Source: Ostreibacterium oceani
Lineage (GTDB): Bacteria; Pseudomonadota; Gammaproteobacteria; Cardiobacteriales; Ostreibacteriaceae
NCBI RefSeq assembly: GCF_009362845.1
Contig: NZ_WHNW01000006.1
Location: forward strand, 38,840-102,839
Direction: 5' to 3'
Length of the DNA stretch: 64,000 bases
Each line of letters starts with the position of its first letter. The stretch's first letter is position 1. Positions 1 through 7,669 of the stretch are shown here, one piece after another. Made by a program: the position numbers and the translations under genes. Below the pieces are notes generated by a model that saw nothing but the letters and a program-made list of their open reading frames with translations, ran no database searches and was not told where the DNA came from.

Positions 1-893
1 CGGGACTGGGTTTGGGGCTTGAGCAAGCTGGGGAATTGCACAAAGTAGCCAAATAGCCCGCCAGAAAGGAATAAAACCCATAAAATATTAAGCCAAATCA
101 GCAAAATAATCAAACTAGCAAAGCTGCTGTAAATAATAGAATAACTACTGCTAAAAATAATAATTTTCGTAAAAATAGCGGTAAGTGGTAGCCATAGCAA
201 GGTACAAAACAAACCACCCGCAAATGCCGCGCGAAATTTAACCTGTGCATTGGGGATGGCGGCGTAGAGTATTGCGAGTAACAACGCAGTGATGATAATC
301 GACACAGCTTTGGCCAAATAGCCTGAGATAGCCGCCCATAGTGGGTAAGCGGCAACTTGTTCAATCAACACATTTTTATGGAAAAATAGATTAAGTCCTA
401 AGGCAATGGCAGAAATAATCACGGTAAGCATCATGGCACCGAGATAGCCAATGATTTGTATTCGAAACGGTCGGATTTGGTCAACATGCCAAATATGGTT
501 TAAGGTGGCTTCTATTTTGCGAAATAGAGCAAAGATACTATAAAATAAAAAGACCAACCCCACGCCCCCCAAAACGCCCACGCGTGTGTTATCAACAAAA
601 GCACGAATGTACTGCGCCACTTCAGTCCCTGCATTACCCATTGGTGCAAGCAAATCCAGTAATAACGATTGAAAGACGGTATCCATACCAAAAGATTTCA
701 GTAGGGTAAACAGTATCGCCAGCAAAGGGATAATCGCCAATAGCGTACTATAGGTGAGCGATGCCGCCGATTGTTTTAGCCGTGAATGCCAAATAATACG
801 CCATACCGCCAGACAAATTTTGGCAAATTTTAGTAGCCGTGTTTCGTGTTGTTGTTGCCAGAGTTGGTGCTCTAGTCGTTGGAGTAGTGTCAT
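1..893 (-). CDS. yihY: YihY/BrkB family inner-membrane protein (C-terminus outside window)
   Basis: The frame opens at ATG 893 and stays open to the left edge, giving the first 297 residues. I see the family signature QSAASLTYSTLLAIIPLLA near residues 43-62, then IEATLNHIWHV, and several long hydrophobic segments ending in LLIWLNILWVLFLSGG, as expected of the six-helix BrkB fold. The family was once called ribonuclease BN, a label since withdrawn; its biochemical role is unsettled. It lies downstream of fxsA on the same strand, separated by about 100 nt that hold a 14-nt tandem repeat. The missing part is probably only a short cytoplasmic tail. Confidence 0.85.
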   Translation of the reverse strand, partial: MTLLQRLEHQLWQQQHETRLLKFAKICLAVWRIIWHSRLKQSAASLTYSTLLAIIPLLAILFTLLKSFGMDTVFQSLLLDLLAPMGNAGTEVAQYIRAFVDNTRVGVLGGVGLVFLFYSIFALFRKIEATLNHIWHVDQIRPFRIQIIGYLGAMMLTVIISAIALGLNLFFHKNVLIEQVAAYPLWAAISGYLAKAVSIIITALLLAILYAAIPNAQVKFRAAFAGGLFCTLLWLPLTAIFTKIIIFSSSYSIIYSSFASLIILLIWLNILWVLFLSGGLFGYFVQFPSLLKPQTQS

Positions 894-902
894 GGATAGC
901 TG

Positions 903-939
903 TGGTGGATTAGGTATGGTGGATTAGGTATGGTGGATA
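903..939. repeat. 14-nt tandem repeat, about 2.6 copies
   Basis: The unit TGGTGGATTAGGTA occurs at 903-916 and 917-930, followed by a partial copy. It lies in the gap between fxsA and the YihY gene. No gene or hairpin is associated with it. Confidence 0.9.
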
Positions 940-991
940 CGTTAACCAAGCCTTTTGCGATGCTGGATTAATCTGTTAGGTTATTTTTATG

Positions 992-1474
992 TTAATCTTT
1001 GCGTTCATATTCGCCTTCGAGTATGTCGTTTGATTGTTGGCGGTCACCACGATGTGGCTGGTGTGGGTTGGATTTGCCCCAGCCAGTGTCGTCGATTTCT
1101 GCGTGTGCGGTGTGCGAAAAAAAATGGGTTGCTTGTAAATTGACATGGCGCTTGATGAATCCAATTAATCGTTCGCGCAGGGCAGGGATTAGCCCTAAAA
1201 AACCAACAATATCGGTTAAAAAGCCTGGGGTAATCAATAGCACGGCACAAATTAACAAAACAATGCCTGCAATCAGCGTATCCGAAGGCGCAGTGCGCTG
1301 TATTTGTTGTTTTTGAATGACGAATCGCCACTGTTTTTTGAGCTGCCAAGACCCAAGCATTGCGGTAAACACAATGATTAAAAACGTGTTGAAAAAGCCA
1401 ATTTGATTGCCTACTTTTGCGATTAAAACGACTTCAATCGCAGTGACAACCAACATAAGTAAAAATAATCGCAT
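992..1474 (-). CDS. fxsA: FxsA family membrane protein
   Basis: A 160-residue protein close to the usual FxsA length. It starts with a hydrophobic helix (MRLFLLMLVVTAIEVVLIAKVG), has a second membrane segment around FLIIVFTAMLGSW, and a third region LIAGIVLLICAVLLITPGF that leads into the family-typical TDIVGFLGLIPALRE. The C-terminal 50 residues are polar and probably cytoplasmic. In E. coli FxsA modulates exclusion of phage T7 by the F plasmid; its housekeeping function is unknown. It is transcribed away from dsbD, with 162 nt between the two start codons. Confidence 0.9.
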   Translation of the reverse strand: MRLFLLMLVVTAIEVVLIAKVGNQIGFFNTFLIIVFTAMLGSWQLKKQWRFVIQKQQIQRTAPSDTLIAGIVLLICAVLLITPGFLTDIVGFLGLIPALRERLIGFIKRHVNLQATHFFSHTAHAEIDDTGWGKSNPHQPHRGDRQQSNDILEGEYERKD

Positions 1475-1636
1475 GAAACCAAATCGAATGTAAAACGTAT
1501 CTACATTCTAACCGAAGTTAATCATTAAGTTAATTAACTTGTGCCATTCATCGTGATTGAGTGTGATAAACTCAGTGCGATTATTTCTCGTATTACGGTG
1601 TTGTTTGTTGATTATTTCTTGTTATTTTTGTGATTC

Positions 1637-4165
1637 ATGGGCGGCGATTTGTCATTGCTAACGGTGTTGTTTTTTAGGGTGTTGGTTTTGTTGTCTAGGC
1701 TGGGCGTGTCGGGACTGAGTTTGGCGAGGCTGGGCGTGTCGGGACTGGGCTTGGCGAAATTGGGCTTGGCGAAGTCGAGGTTACTAATACTGGCGACTGT
1801 CAGTCTAGGGTCTATGCAGACAGGGCTTGCACAGACGTCTGTGCTGCCTGCTGATACGGTTTTTGTACCAACGGTTGAAGCCGTGACAGAGAACCAATTG
1901 ACATTGGCTATTTCGGTAAAACCCGGCTATTACGTGTATGCCAGTCGGATGTTTGCACTAACACTTAGTGATAAAAAAACGGGTAATCAACTGCTTGGTG
2001 ACCAAGTCCAAGCAACGCCTACGGTAGGAAAAGACGATCCTTATTTCGGGCAACAAGCTGTGTGGATGGGTGGTGATGACCCCATTAGATTGACCTATCA
2101 ATTGGCACCAGTCCAATCAGGCGTTGCAACGTTGGTATTGAAATACCAAGGCTGTGAAACAGGCGGGATTTGTTATCCACCGCAGGAGAAACAGTTTACT
2201 ATCGCGGCAACCACTAAAACAGGCACTGCTCAGCCCAATTCTCAGGCCCGTATAGACGCTGGTACGTCGATTTTTACCACAACGCAAACAGGCGTTGCGT
2301 CTGCTAGTGCTTCCTCTGCCAGTACATCCTCTGCCGCATCACCCGCATCGTCATCGGTGGCACAAGCCACGACGACAACGGCGTTGTTTGACCGAACGGC
2401 ATCGGCTGCATTACTGGGCGAAGACGAAGCGTTTTCTGTCTATTTGGACGCAATCGATGCAACAACGTATGCATTACGTTGGCAGGTTGCGCCTGCGTAT
2501 TATCTCTATCGGGATAAAACGTTCGTTGATTTGCTAGGGGATGCGCGAATTATCAACGTGGCATTTAGCGAAGGTGAGATACACGAAGATGCGTTTTTTG
2601 GTCAGCAAGTCGTTTATCGCGACAACGCAGCACAAGTGACGTTAACCCTAGATCGACCACTGACCGATTTTAGGTTAAACATACAATTTCAAGGCTGTGC
2701 AGACGTAGGCGTTTGCTATCCTGTGACGGCACGACAAATGACGATTGTGGACGGGCAAAGCATTGACCTGAAGCCAGTAGATAGCGTGACCAATGGCTCA
2801 GTTAATCGTGCAGGCGGTTTAAGCGGCACGGATAGCACAGGGGGTATTGGCGCGAGTCGTTATTTTTTAGCGGATACCTTGAAGCAACAAGTAGTGCTGG
2901 GGGTTGTCTTGTTATTTGTTGCTGGATTGGCGCTGGCGTTTACCCCTTGTGTGCTGCCCATGCTGCCCATTTTGATGGGAATTATCACCAATCAACGTCA
3001 AGTCACCCGTAAAAAAGCGGGCATATTAGCCTTCGCCTATGCATTAGGTGTCGCGGTGATGATGGCGGTGTTTGGTTTGATTGTTGCGGCAACGGGTATT
3101 AACTTGCAAATCATTTTCCAGCAGCCGATTTGGTTGTTGTTGTTTGCGGGGCTTTTTATTGCCATGGGGCTTGCGATGCTGGGCGTGTTTTCGATTACGA
3201 CACCTGGCATCATTCAGCAACGCGTGATTGGTTGGCAGCAACGCCTGCAAAACGCTAATGTGTTTAGTTTGTTTATCATCGGTGCGTTATCGACGTTGAT
3301 TGTGGGGCCTTGTGTCGCACCACCACTGATTGCGATTTTGGCGTTTATTAGTGTGACCAACGATAGCGGATTGGGGGCGTTGTATCTGTTTTCACTCGGC
3401 ATGGGGATGAGTTTGCCGCTGGTTGCCTTTGCGACGGTGATGCCCGTGATACCCAAAACAGGCGCGTTATCGCGATTGATTACGCGATTGTTTGCGCTAC
3501 TGATGTTTGGTGTGGCGATATGGTTAATGAGTCGCTTGCTGTCGGGTGGCGTTGCTTTGGCTGTGTGGGGTGTGTATCTATTGGTGGTTGCCACGGTTTT
3601 GTGGCATCATGGGCTCAGCCGCGTTTGGATTAACTATGCCACCAATGCCATAGCGGTTGGCGTGGCTGCGATTGGTGTGGTCTGGCTAATCGGTGGATTG
3701 ATGGGTAACAGCCATCCGTTGAAGCCGCTGACAAAACTACATTATCCCGAATTTGTTTATGTGAATTCGATGGATGATTTGATGCAGCAGCTTGTCACCG
3801 TCAGCGGCGATATTGATAAAGATGCCAGCAATGCTTCAAGCGTGAGTACTAGTAGCGCCAGTGGTTTGGTGATGCTTGATTTTTATGCGGATTGGTGTGT
3901 TGCTTGCCAAGAAATAGAGCATATAACGCTAACCGATCCTATCGTGCATGAAGCCCTAGACGGCGTGACGCTACTAAAACTTGATATCACACAGACAACA
4001 CCCGCCCATCGTGAAATGATGCGGCAGTTGCATTTGATTGGACCGCCTGCCATGCTGTTTTTTGACCAAACACAAGAAATTAATCAAGCCCGTCACATTG
4101 GCGTGATTTCAGCGGTAGAATTACGCGATAAAATCCAGCAACTGAAAACACGCGCCGAGCCGTAA
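1637..4165 (+). CDS. dsbD: Thiol:disulfide interchange protein DsbD with duplicated alpha domain
   Basis: DsbD carries electrons from cytoplasmic thioredoxin across the inner membrane to periplasmic DsbC-type isomerases and cytochrome c maturation. Here an export signal (cleavage likely after LAQ, residue 66) precedes two DsbD-alpha (DsbC-like) domains, each with the GCxxxGxCYP pair (C173/C179 and C354/C360). A Ser/Ala/Thr linker at about 220-250 separates them. The membrane domain holds FTPCVLP and VGPCVAPP, and the C-terminal thioredoxin domain has DWCVACQ. At 842 residues it is far longer than the E. coli form (about 565) because of the second alpha domain. The signal region contains a 30-nt tandem duplication that doubles RLGVSGLSLA. 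The ATG at 1637 is the first in frame; a start inside the repeat cannot be excluded. Confidence 0.93.
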   Translation: MGGDLSLLTVLFFRVLVLLSRLGVSGLSLARLGVSGLGLAKLGLAKSRLLILATVSLGSMQTGLAQTSVLPADTVFVPTVEAVTENQLTLAISVKPGYYVYASRMFALTLSDKKTGNQLLGDQVQATPTVGKDDPYFGQQAVWMGGDDPIRLTYQLAPVQSGVATLVLKYQGCETGGICYPPQEKQFTIAATTKTGTAQPNSQARIDAGTSIFTTTQTGVASASASSASTSSAASPASSSVAQATTTTALFDRTASAALLGEDEAFSVYLDAIDATTYALRWQVAPAYYLYRDKTFVDLLGDARIINVAFSEGEIHEDAFFGQQVVYRDNAAQVTLTLDRPLTDFRLNIQFQGCADVGVCYPVTARQMTIVDGQSIDLKPVDSVTNGSVNRAGGLSGTDSTGGIGASRYFLADTLKQQVVLGVVLLFVAGLALAFTPCVLPMLPILMGIITNQRQVTRKKAGILAFAYALGVAVMMAVFGLIVAATGINLQIIFQQPIWLLLFAGLFIAMGLAMLGVFSITTPGIIQQRVIGWQQRLQNANVFSLFIIGALSTLIVGPCVAPPLIAILAFISVTNDSGLGALYLFSLGMGMSLPLVAFATVMPVIPKTGALSRLITRLFALLMFGVAIWLMSRLLSGGVALAVWGVYLLVVATVLWHHGLSRVWINYATNAIAVGVAAIGVVWLIGGLMGNSHPLKPLTKLHYPEFVYVNSMDDLMQQLVTVSGDIDKDASNASSVSTSSASGLVMLDFYADWCVACQEIEHITLTDPIVHEALDGVTLLKLDITQTTPAHREMMRQLHLIGPPAMLFFDQTQEINQARHIGVISAVELRDKIQQLKTRAEP
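1697..1771 (+). repeat. 30-nt tandem duplication inside the dsbD signal-peptide region
   Basis: Positions 1697-1726 and 1727-1756 are nearly identical (two mismatches), followed by a 15-nt half copy at 1757-1771. The unit is a multiple of three, so dsbD stays in frame and gains ten residues. Confidence 0.9.
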
Positions 4166-4361
4166 AATCACCATTGTGGCAGTGCAATGTGTGGCAGATG
4201 AATTTTGCTAGATGGATTTGTCAGATGGATTTGTCAGATGGATTTGTCAGATGGACTGGCGTTTGACGGTAAAATGCCAACTTTTTTTAATGTTGTTAAG
4301 TGGTTTTGATGAAATGACACATAATTCATGCGCTTGCCACACTGCTGACACGATTGATTGT
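4166..4361. other. Intergenic region after dsbD with a 13-nt tandem repeat
   Basis: No coding potential is seen. The unit AGATGGATTTGTC is repeated at 4210-4222, 4223-4235 and 4236-4248, with a partial fourth copy. No terminator is visible directly behind dsbD; the next one is at 4412. Confidence 0.8.
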
Positions 4362-4437
4362 TATAATTGACCACGTAACTCAGAGAAGTCTCCAATCAGT
4401 TCTGAAATTTTGCCCATCGTTTGATGGGCTTTTTTTT
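4359..4437 (+). ncRNA. Candidate small RNA of about 65 nt with its own promoter and terminator
   Basis: An extended -10 element TGTTATAAT (4359-4367) predicts a transcript start near 4373. The transcript would end at a textbook intrinsic terminator: GCCCATC (4412-4418), a 4-nt loop, GATGGGC (4423-4429), then eight T. The 40 nt between them contain no start codon with a plausible reading frame. TCAGA and TCTGA can pair to form a 5' hairpin. I do not recognise it as a named RNA. The alternative is that the hairpin simply terminates dsbD read-through. Confidence refers to the transcript; the terminator itself is near certain. Confidence 0.5.
4412..4437 (+). terminator. Rho-independent terminator
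   Basis: A perfect 7-bp GC-rich stem with a GTTT loop is followed by a run of eight T on the plus strand. It ends the candidate small RNA and/or dsbD read-through. Confidence 0.9.
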
Positions 4438-4552
4438 GTTTTATTGGTAGGTGGCGTGGATATAGTGACTAAGATACAATACTGAAATTAGCTTCCTATT
4501 TAGGCACAGTTTTGTATTAATATTAACGTAATAGATTTAGGCGATAATAGAA

Positions 4553-5368
4553 ATGATAAAGAGAATACTGGTAATAGGCGTACTTGTTTTGAGCGGTCAG
4601 CAATTGAGTTACGGAGAGGAAAGTGTGAGAGAAAGAAAAGTGACAGCGCCATGGATAACTGAACGTCAACTGCGTTTCTATGAGAGTTACGGAGGCGGTA
4701 ATGTGAGAGAAAGAGAAGTCACAGGAACAGGGTTGACTGAACGTGGACTGCGCGCCTATAAAAACTCAATAAAGCGGCTGGATCTGGCTTCGGAGTGGGT
4801 CATACAACATGGCGTACAGCAGTACCAACAATTAGGCGGTAAAGAGCCGTTAGAAGATAAACTAAAAAAAGATCTCGGAGTAAGTTTACGTCATGCTTAT
4901 GTTGAGGCTGATCGCTACGTTGATGGCTTTTGGCTAGTGGGTGTCGGTGAATGGGGCGTGTTGAATTTATATAGAGCGCCTTATGAGGGACATTTTTACG
5001 AATTTTGGTTTGTGTTGTCGTTTGAGAGGTCGGTAGCTAAATGGCCATATAATGAAGCCACTAAGCCGGCTATTAAGCCGTTGACGACCTTTTATGTGAC
5101 AAAAACAGATGCGATTTATGGTCAGCGCGAAATTCTAGAAAGGAGTGAGCAGTTTATTCCGTCATATCAACTGCCAGATGGTCATCTGATTGAATTCCCG
5201 CAGGACGATGCATCCCTGCTGATGGAATTAAATCCTTGGAATTACCCCGATAGCTATAAAAACACGACGCTAGACGATAAAAAAATTGTTTGGGATACCG
5301 CTAAGGAAAAGTACGTGTTTGAGGAAGATGCAAGTTTTTGGGATAAATTGTTCCGTAGTCAAAATTAG
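4553..5368 (+). CDS. Exported hypothetical protein with an N-terminal 26-residue tandem repeat
   Basis: I do not recognise this 271-residue protein. It begins with a signal peptide (MIKRILVIGVLVLSGQQLSYG, which leaves a soluble remainder). A 26-residue repeat follows: VRERKVTAPWITERQLRFY and VREREVTGTGLTERGLRAY, with copies at the DNA level 78 nt apart (4625 and 4703). The rest is mixed alpha/beta with many aromatic residues and no cysteine. No good ribosome binding site precedes the ATG (GATAATAGAA only). The neighbour downstream is another unrecognised exported or anchored protein, so the pair may be a small accessory island between dsbD and the transporter. Confidence 0.75.
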   Translation: MIKRILVIGVLVLSGQQLSYGEESVRERKVTAPWITERQLRFYESYGGGNVREREVTGTGLTERGLRAYKNSIKRLDLASEWVIQHGVQQYQQLGGKEPLEDKLKKDLGVSLRHAYVEADRYVDGFWLVGVGEWGVLNLYRAPYEGHFYEFWFVLSFERSVAKWPYNEATKPAIKPLTTFYVTKTDAIYGQREILERSEQFIPSYQLPDGHLIEFPQDDASLLMELNPWNYPDSYKNTTLDDKKIVWDTAKEKYVFEEDASFWDKLFRSQN

Positions 5369-5452
5369 TTTGTTGGTTAGCGTGTGTTTCAGTAATGGAT
5401 TAGAGTTATATAATAATTCCTTTAATTTTTTTATGCTGAATGATTTAAATAA

Positions 5453-5472
5453 ATGAAAAAAAAGAAAATATA
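5453..5472 (+). other. A8 homopolymer between an out-of-frame ATG and the next reading frame
   Basis: ATG 5453 is followed by eight A, and translation from it stops after six codons (MKKKKI). One extra A would join this ATG to the long downstream frame and give MKKKENIKRRLDILVTW, an ideal basic start for the membrane anchor. The tract is therefore a candidate slippage site or a sequencing/assembly indel. Confidence 0.6.
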
Positions 5473-5511
5473 AAGCGCAGGCTTGATATATTAGTCACTT
5501 GGATTTTTTCT

Positions 5512-6426
5512 TTGGCTTTTGTCTCGATTATATTTTTTGGGTTGTTCGCTATTTTCGGTAGTGTTCTTCGTTTTGGTAATGCCAAATATCATGATGAGGT
5601 TGAGGAATATAAATCTTTTAAAGCTACCCATTATTCAGCGGAGGGAGTGGAATTTCCTTTGATTGACTATAAAAACAAATTGATTAGCCTGCTGGAAGTA
5701 GCAGGAATGGATGAATTTCCAGTTTCATTTGATAGGATGAACGTCGCTGGTAGATATAAGCGACAGTATTGGTTTGGGTTCAAGAAAGAGGGCGTGCCGT
5801 ATGGCCGTATTACTCTAAATTTGGCAATGAATGTGAATGCTGATAAAGCTGGAGAACCAGCAACTATATTTAACTCTACAATAGATTTTCTGACTAGCAC
5901 TGGCTATTCAGCAATAGAGGCGGATGAATTGATTAAAAGTGTAATCCATATGGCGGATAGCGAATTTGGATTGGAATACTATCCATTGAAATTAGGTTAT
6001 GCGCCAAAATTCTATAAAAGAACTGACATTCAAAGTACGTTACAATCAACGGCTAATTTGGATACAATTGCATATTTTGAACGCATTAGATCAACTTTAA
6101 AAACGCGTGGAATAAAACACATCAAGTCAGTCCGCAAGCCTACAGTCTCAAACGCTGATTATTTTGATATAACTGGAATTATGGGGGATGGTGAGGAGTG
6201 CATAAATCTTTGGCTTAGTGTAAATAGAAATCAAAAAAATAGAACTATGGACACGTTAGAAAATTATTCTTTATCGTCTAGTATCCGCGTTAATACTGAC
6301 GAAAATTGCTCTAACGCCAAGGCGGATGCATTGATGGCAGCACTTCTTTCGATGGCAGAAACAGAGTTTGGATTAAAGTACAACTTGTCTCATTCAGAGG
6401 GTGCTGAAGAAAAAAACCAGCATTGA
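5512..6426 (+). CDS. Membrane-anchored hypothetical protein with two homologous domains
   Basis: Not recognised. The first in-frame start of any kind is TTG 5512, but the frame is open from 5449 and the codons before 5512 encode KRRLDILVTWIFS, the positively charged flank of a single transmembrane helix (residues 1-20 of the TTG form). The true start is thus probably ATG 5453 joined through an A8 tract (see that entry). The soluble part consists of two related halves: EADELIKSVIHMADSEFGLEY near 145 and KADALMAALLSMAETEFGLKY near 275 close the two repeats. No catalytic motif is visible. Base composition is more AT-rich than its neighbours, which hints at acquisition. Confidence 0.6.
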   Translation: MAFVSIIFFGLFAIFGSVLRFGNAKYHDEVEEYKSFKATHYSAEGVEFPLIDYKNKLISLLEVAGMDEFPVSFDRMNVAGRYKRQYWFGFKKEGVPYGRITLNLAMNVNADKAGEPATIFNSTIDFLTSTGYSAIEADELIKSVIHMADSEFGLEYYPLKLGYAPKFYKRTDIQSTLQSTANLDTIAYFERIRSTLKTRGIKHIKSVRKPTVSNADYFDITGIMGDGEECINLWLSVNRNQKNRTMDTLENYSLSSSIRVNTDENCSNAKADALMAALLSMAETEFGLKYNLSHSEGAEEKNQH

Positions 6427-6562
6427 CTGCTAGTTAACGCCAATAATGTTTCCTAATGTACGATTAATTTGTTTGCATTTCGCTAGACTAAATCGAGTCT
6501 AACTGCTATAACTAAGCCTATTATGTTTTACTAAAATTTAAGCCATCATTCATCATTTTGCT

Positions 6563-6590
6563 ATTTCGTCATTTCGTCATTTCGTCATTT
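6563..6590. repeat. 8-nt tandem repeat
   Basis: ATTTCGTC is present three times at 6563-6586 plus a partial copy, in the leader of the transporter gene. Just downstream (6622-6657) hexamers are doubled in series (GGTAGC x2, GGCAAC x2, AATAAC x2). Confidence 0.85.
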
Positions 6591-6666
6591 CTTTATTGCG
6601 AAGTGAGAAAATCAATAAAGGTAGCGGTAGCGGCAACGGCAACAATAACAATAACGGTAAATTAGC

Positions 6667-7614
6667 ATGCAACATCCTGATATGATGCCACAAAACAAGG
6701 CGCTGGCTGGGCAAGGTAACTCTGCTACAGAATTTAAACTGGGTATATTTCTGGTCGCCGCCGCTGCAATTGTATGGAGTTTTGGCGGGTTTTTTGGACG
6801 CATTGTTACGGTTGAAGATAGTTGGACAGTCATATTTTGGCGCTCAGTGTGGGCCAGTTTATTTTTATTGGCCTTTATGTTGGTACGTGATAAGCCTAAA
6901 GGCACGGTTAACATTTTTCGCACGATGGGCTGGCCGGGGATTTGTGTTGCATTATGTTTTGCCTGCGCCTCGACGTCTTTTGTTGTGGCACTACAATATA
7001 CAAGCGTTGCCAATATTCTGCTCATACAAGCAGGTGCGCCATTATTGGCGGCCTTGATTGCTTGGATTTTATTTCGTGAAAAAGCAAGCCTACCAACATG
7101 GATTGCCATATTCGTGGTTATTTTTGGCGTCAGTATTATGGTGTCAGAATCCTTTGCTGGGGAAGTTTCACCAATAGGGGATTTACTCGCCTTAATCTTA
7201 ACTTTATGCTTTGCTATTGCGACTGTAATTACACGGCGATATGCGCATGTACGAATGTTGCCTGCGGTTTGTTTAGGCACGATGATAGCGGCAGTATTGT
7301 CTGGTTTTATGGCTTCTTCATTAGTTACCAGTGCCTATGATGCCGGAATTTTGGTGGCCTTTGGTGCATTAAACTTAGGCCTTGGTTTGGCGCTATTTGT
7401 TACTGGCGCACGGCTATTGCCTTCACCAATAGCCGCACTAATCAGCACCGCAGAGCCGATGCTCGGCCCACTTTGGGTATGGATATTATTAAATGAAACA
7501 CCAACGAAATTCACTTTAATCGGCGGTGCAATTATATTGATTGCTATTTTAGCGCACTTAACCTGGCAGTTAATTCATCACCGCCGCGTTATGGTCGTGG
7601 CAACACCCAACTAA
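6667..7614 (+). CDS. EamA-domain drug/metabolite (DMT) superfamily transporter
   Basis: A 315-residue inner-membrane protein with about ten hydrophobic helices arranged as two EamA repeats. The first runs from GIFLVAAAAIVWSFGGFFGR to GVSIMVSESFAGE (residues about 24-165), the second from SPIGDLLALILTLCFAIATV to the C-terminus. The motif SPIAALISTAEPMLGPLWVW in helix 9 is typical of the family. Substrates of EamA exporters (amino acids, purines, metabolites) cannot be read from sequence. It has no operon partner: recG converges from the other side 56 nt downstream, with no clear hairpin between them. Confidence 0.9.
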   Translation: MQHPDMMPQNKALAGQGNSATEFKLGIFLVAAAAIVWSFGGFFGRIVTVEDSWTVIFWRSVWASLFLLAFMLVRDKPKGTVNIFRTMGWPGICVALCFACASTSFVVALQYTSVANILLIQAGAPLLAALIAWILFREKASLPTWIAIFVVIFGVSIMVSESFAGEVSPIGDLLALILTLCFAIATVITRRYAHVRMLPAVCLGTMIAAVLSGFMASSLVTSAYDAGILVAFGALNLGLGLALFVTGARLLPSPIAALISTAEPMLGPLWVWILLNETPTKFTLIGGAIILIAILAHLTWQLIHHRRVMVVATPN

Positions 7615-7669
7615 GCATTGCAATAACAGCATTGCTACCAAATTCAGTGTAATTAACTATTTTTTGTGA

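Noticed and set aside
1..35. Similarity between the left edge and the dsbD signal repeat (CGGGACTGGGTTTGG versus CGGGACTGGGCTTGG)
   Set aside because: It is only about 15 nt, in opposite coding orientations and GT-rich; chance or common base bias is sufficient.
6612..7280. Long open frame antisense to the DMT transporter gene
   Set aside because: The plus-strand frame has clear EamA-type helices; the antisense frame is a compositional shadow with no recognisable features.
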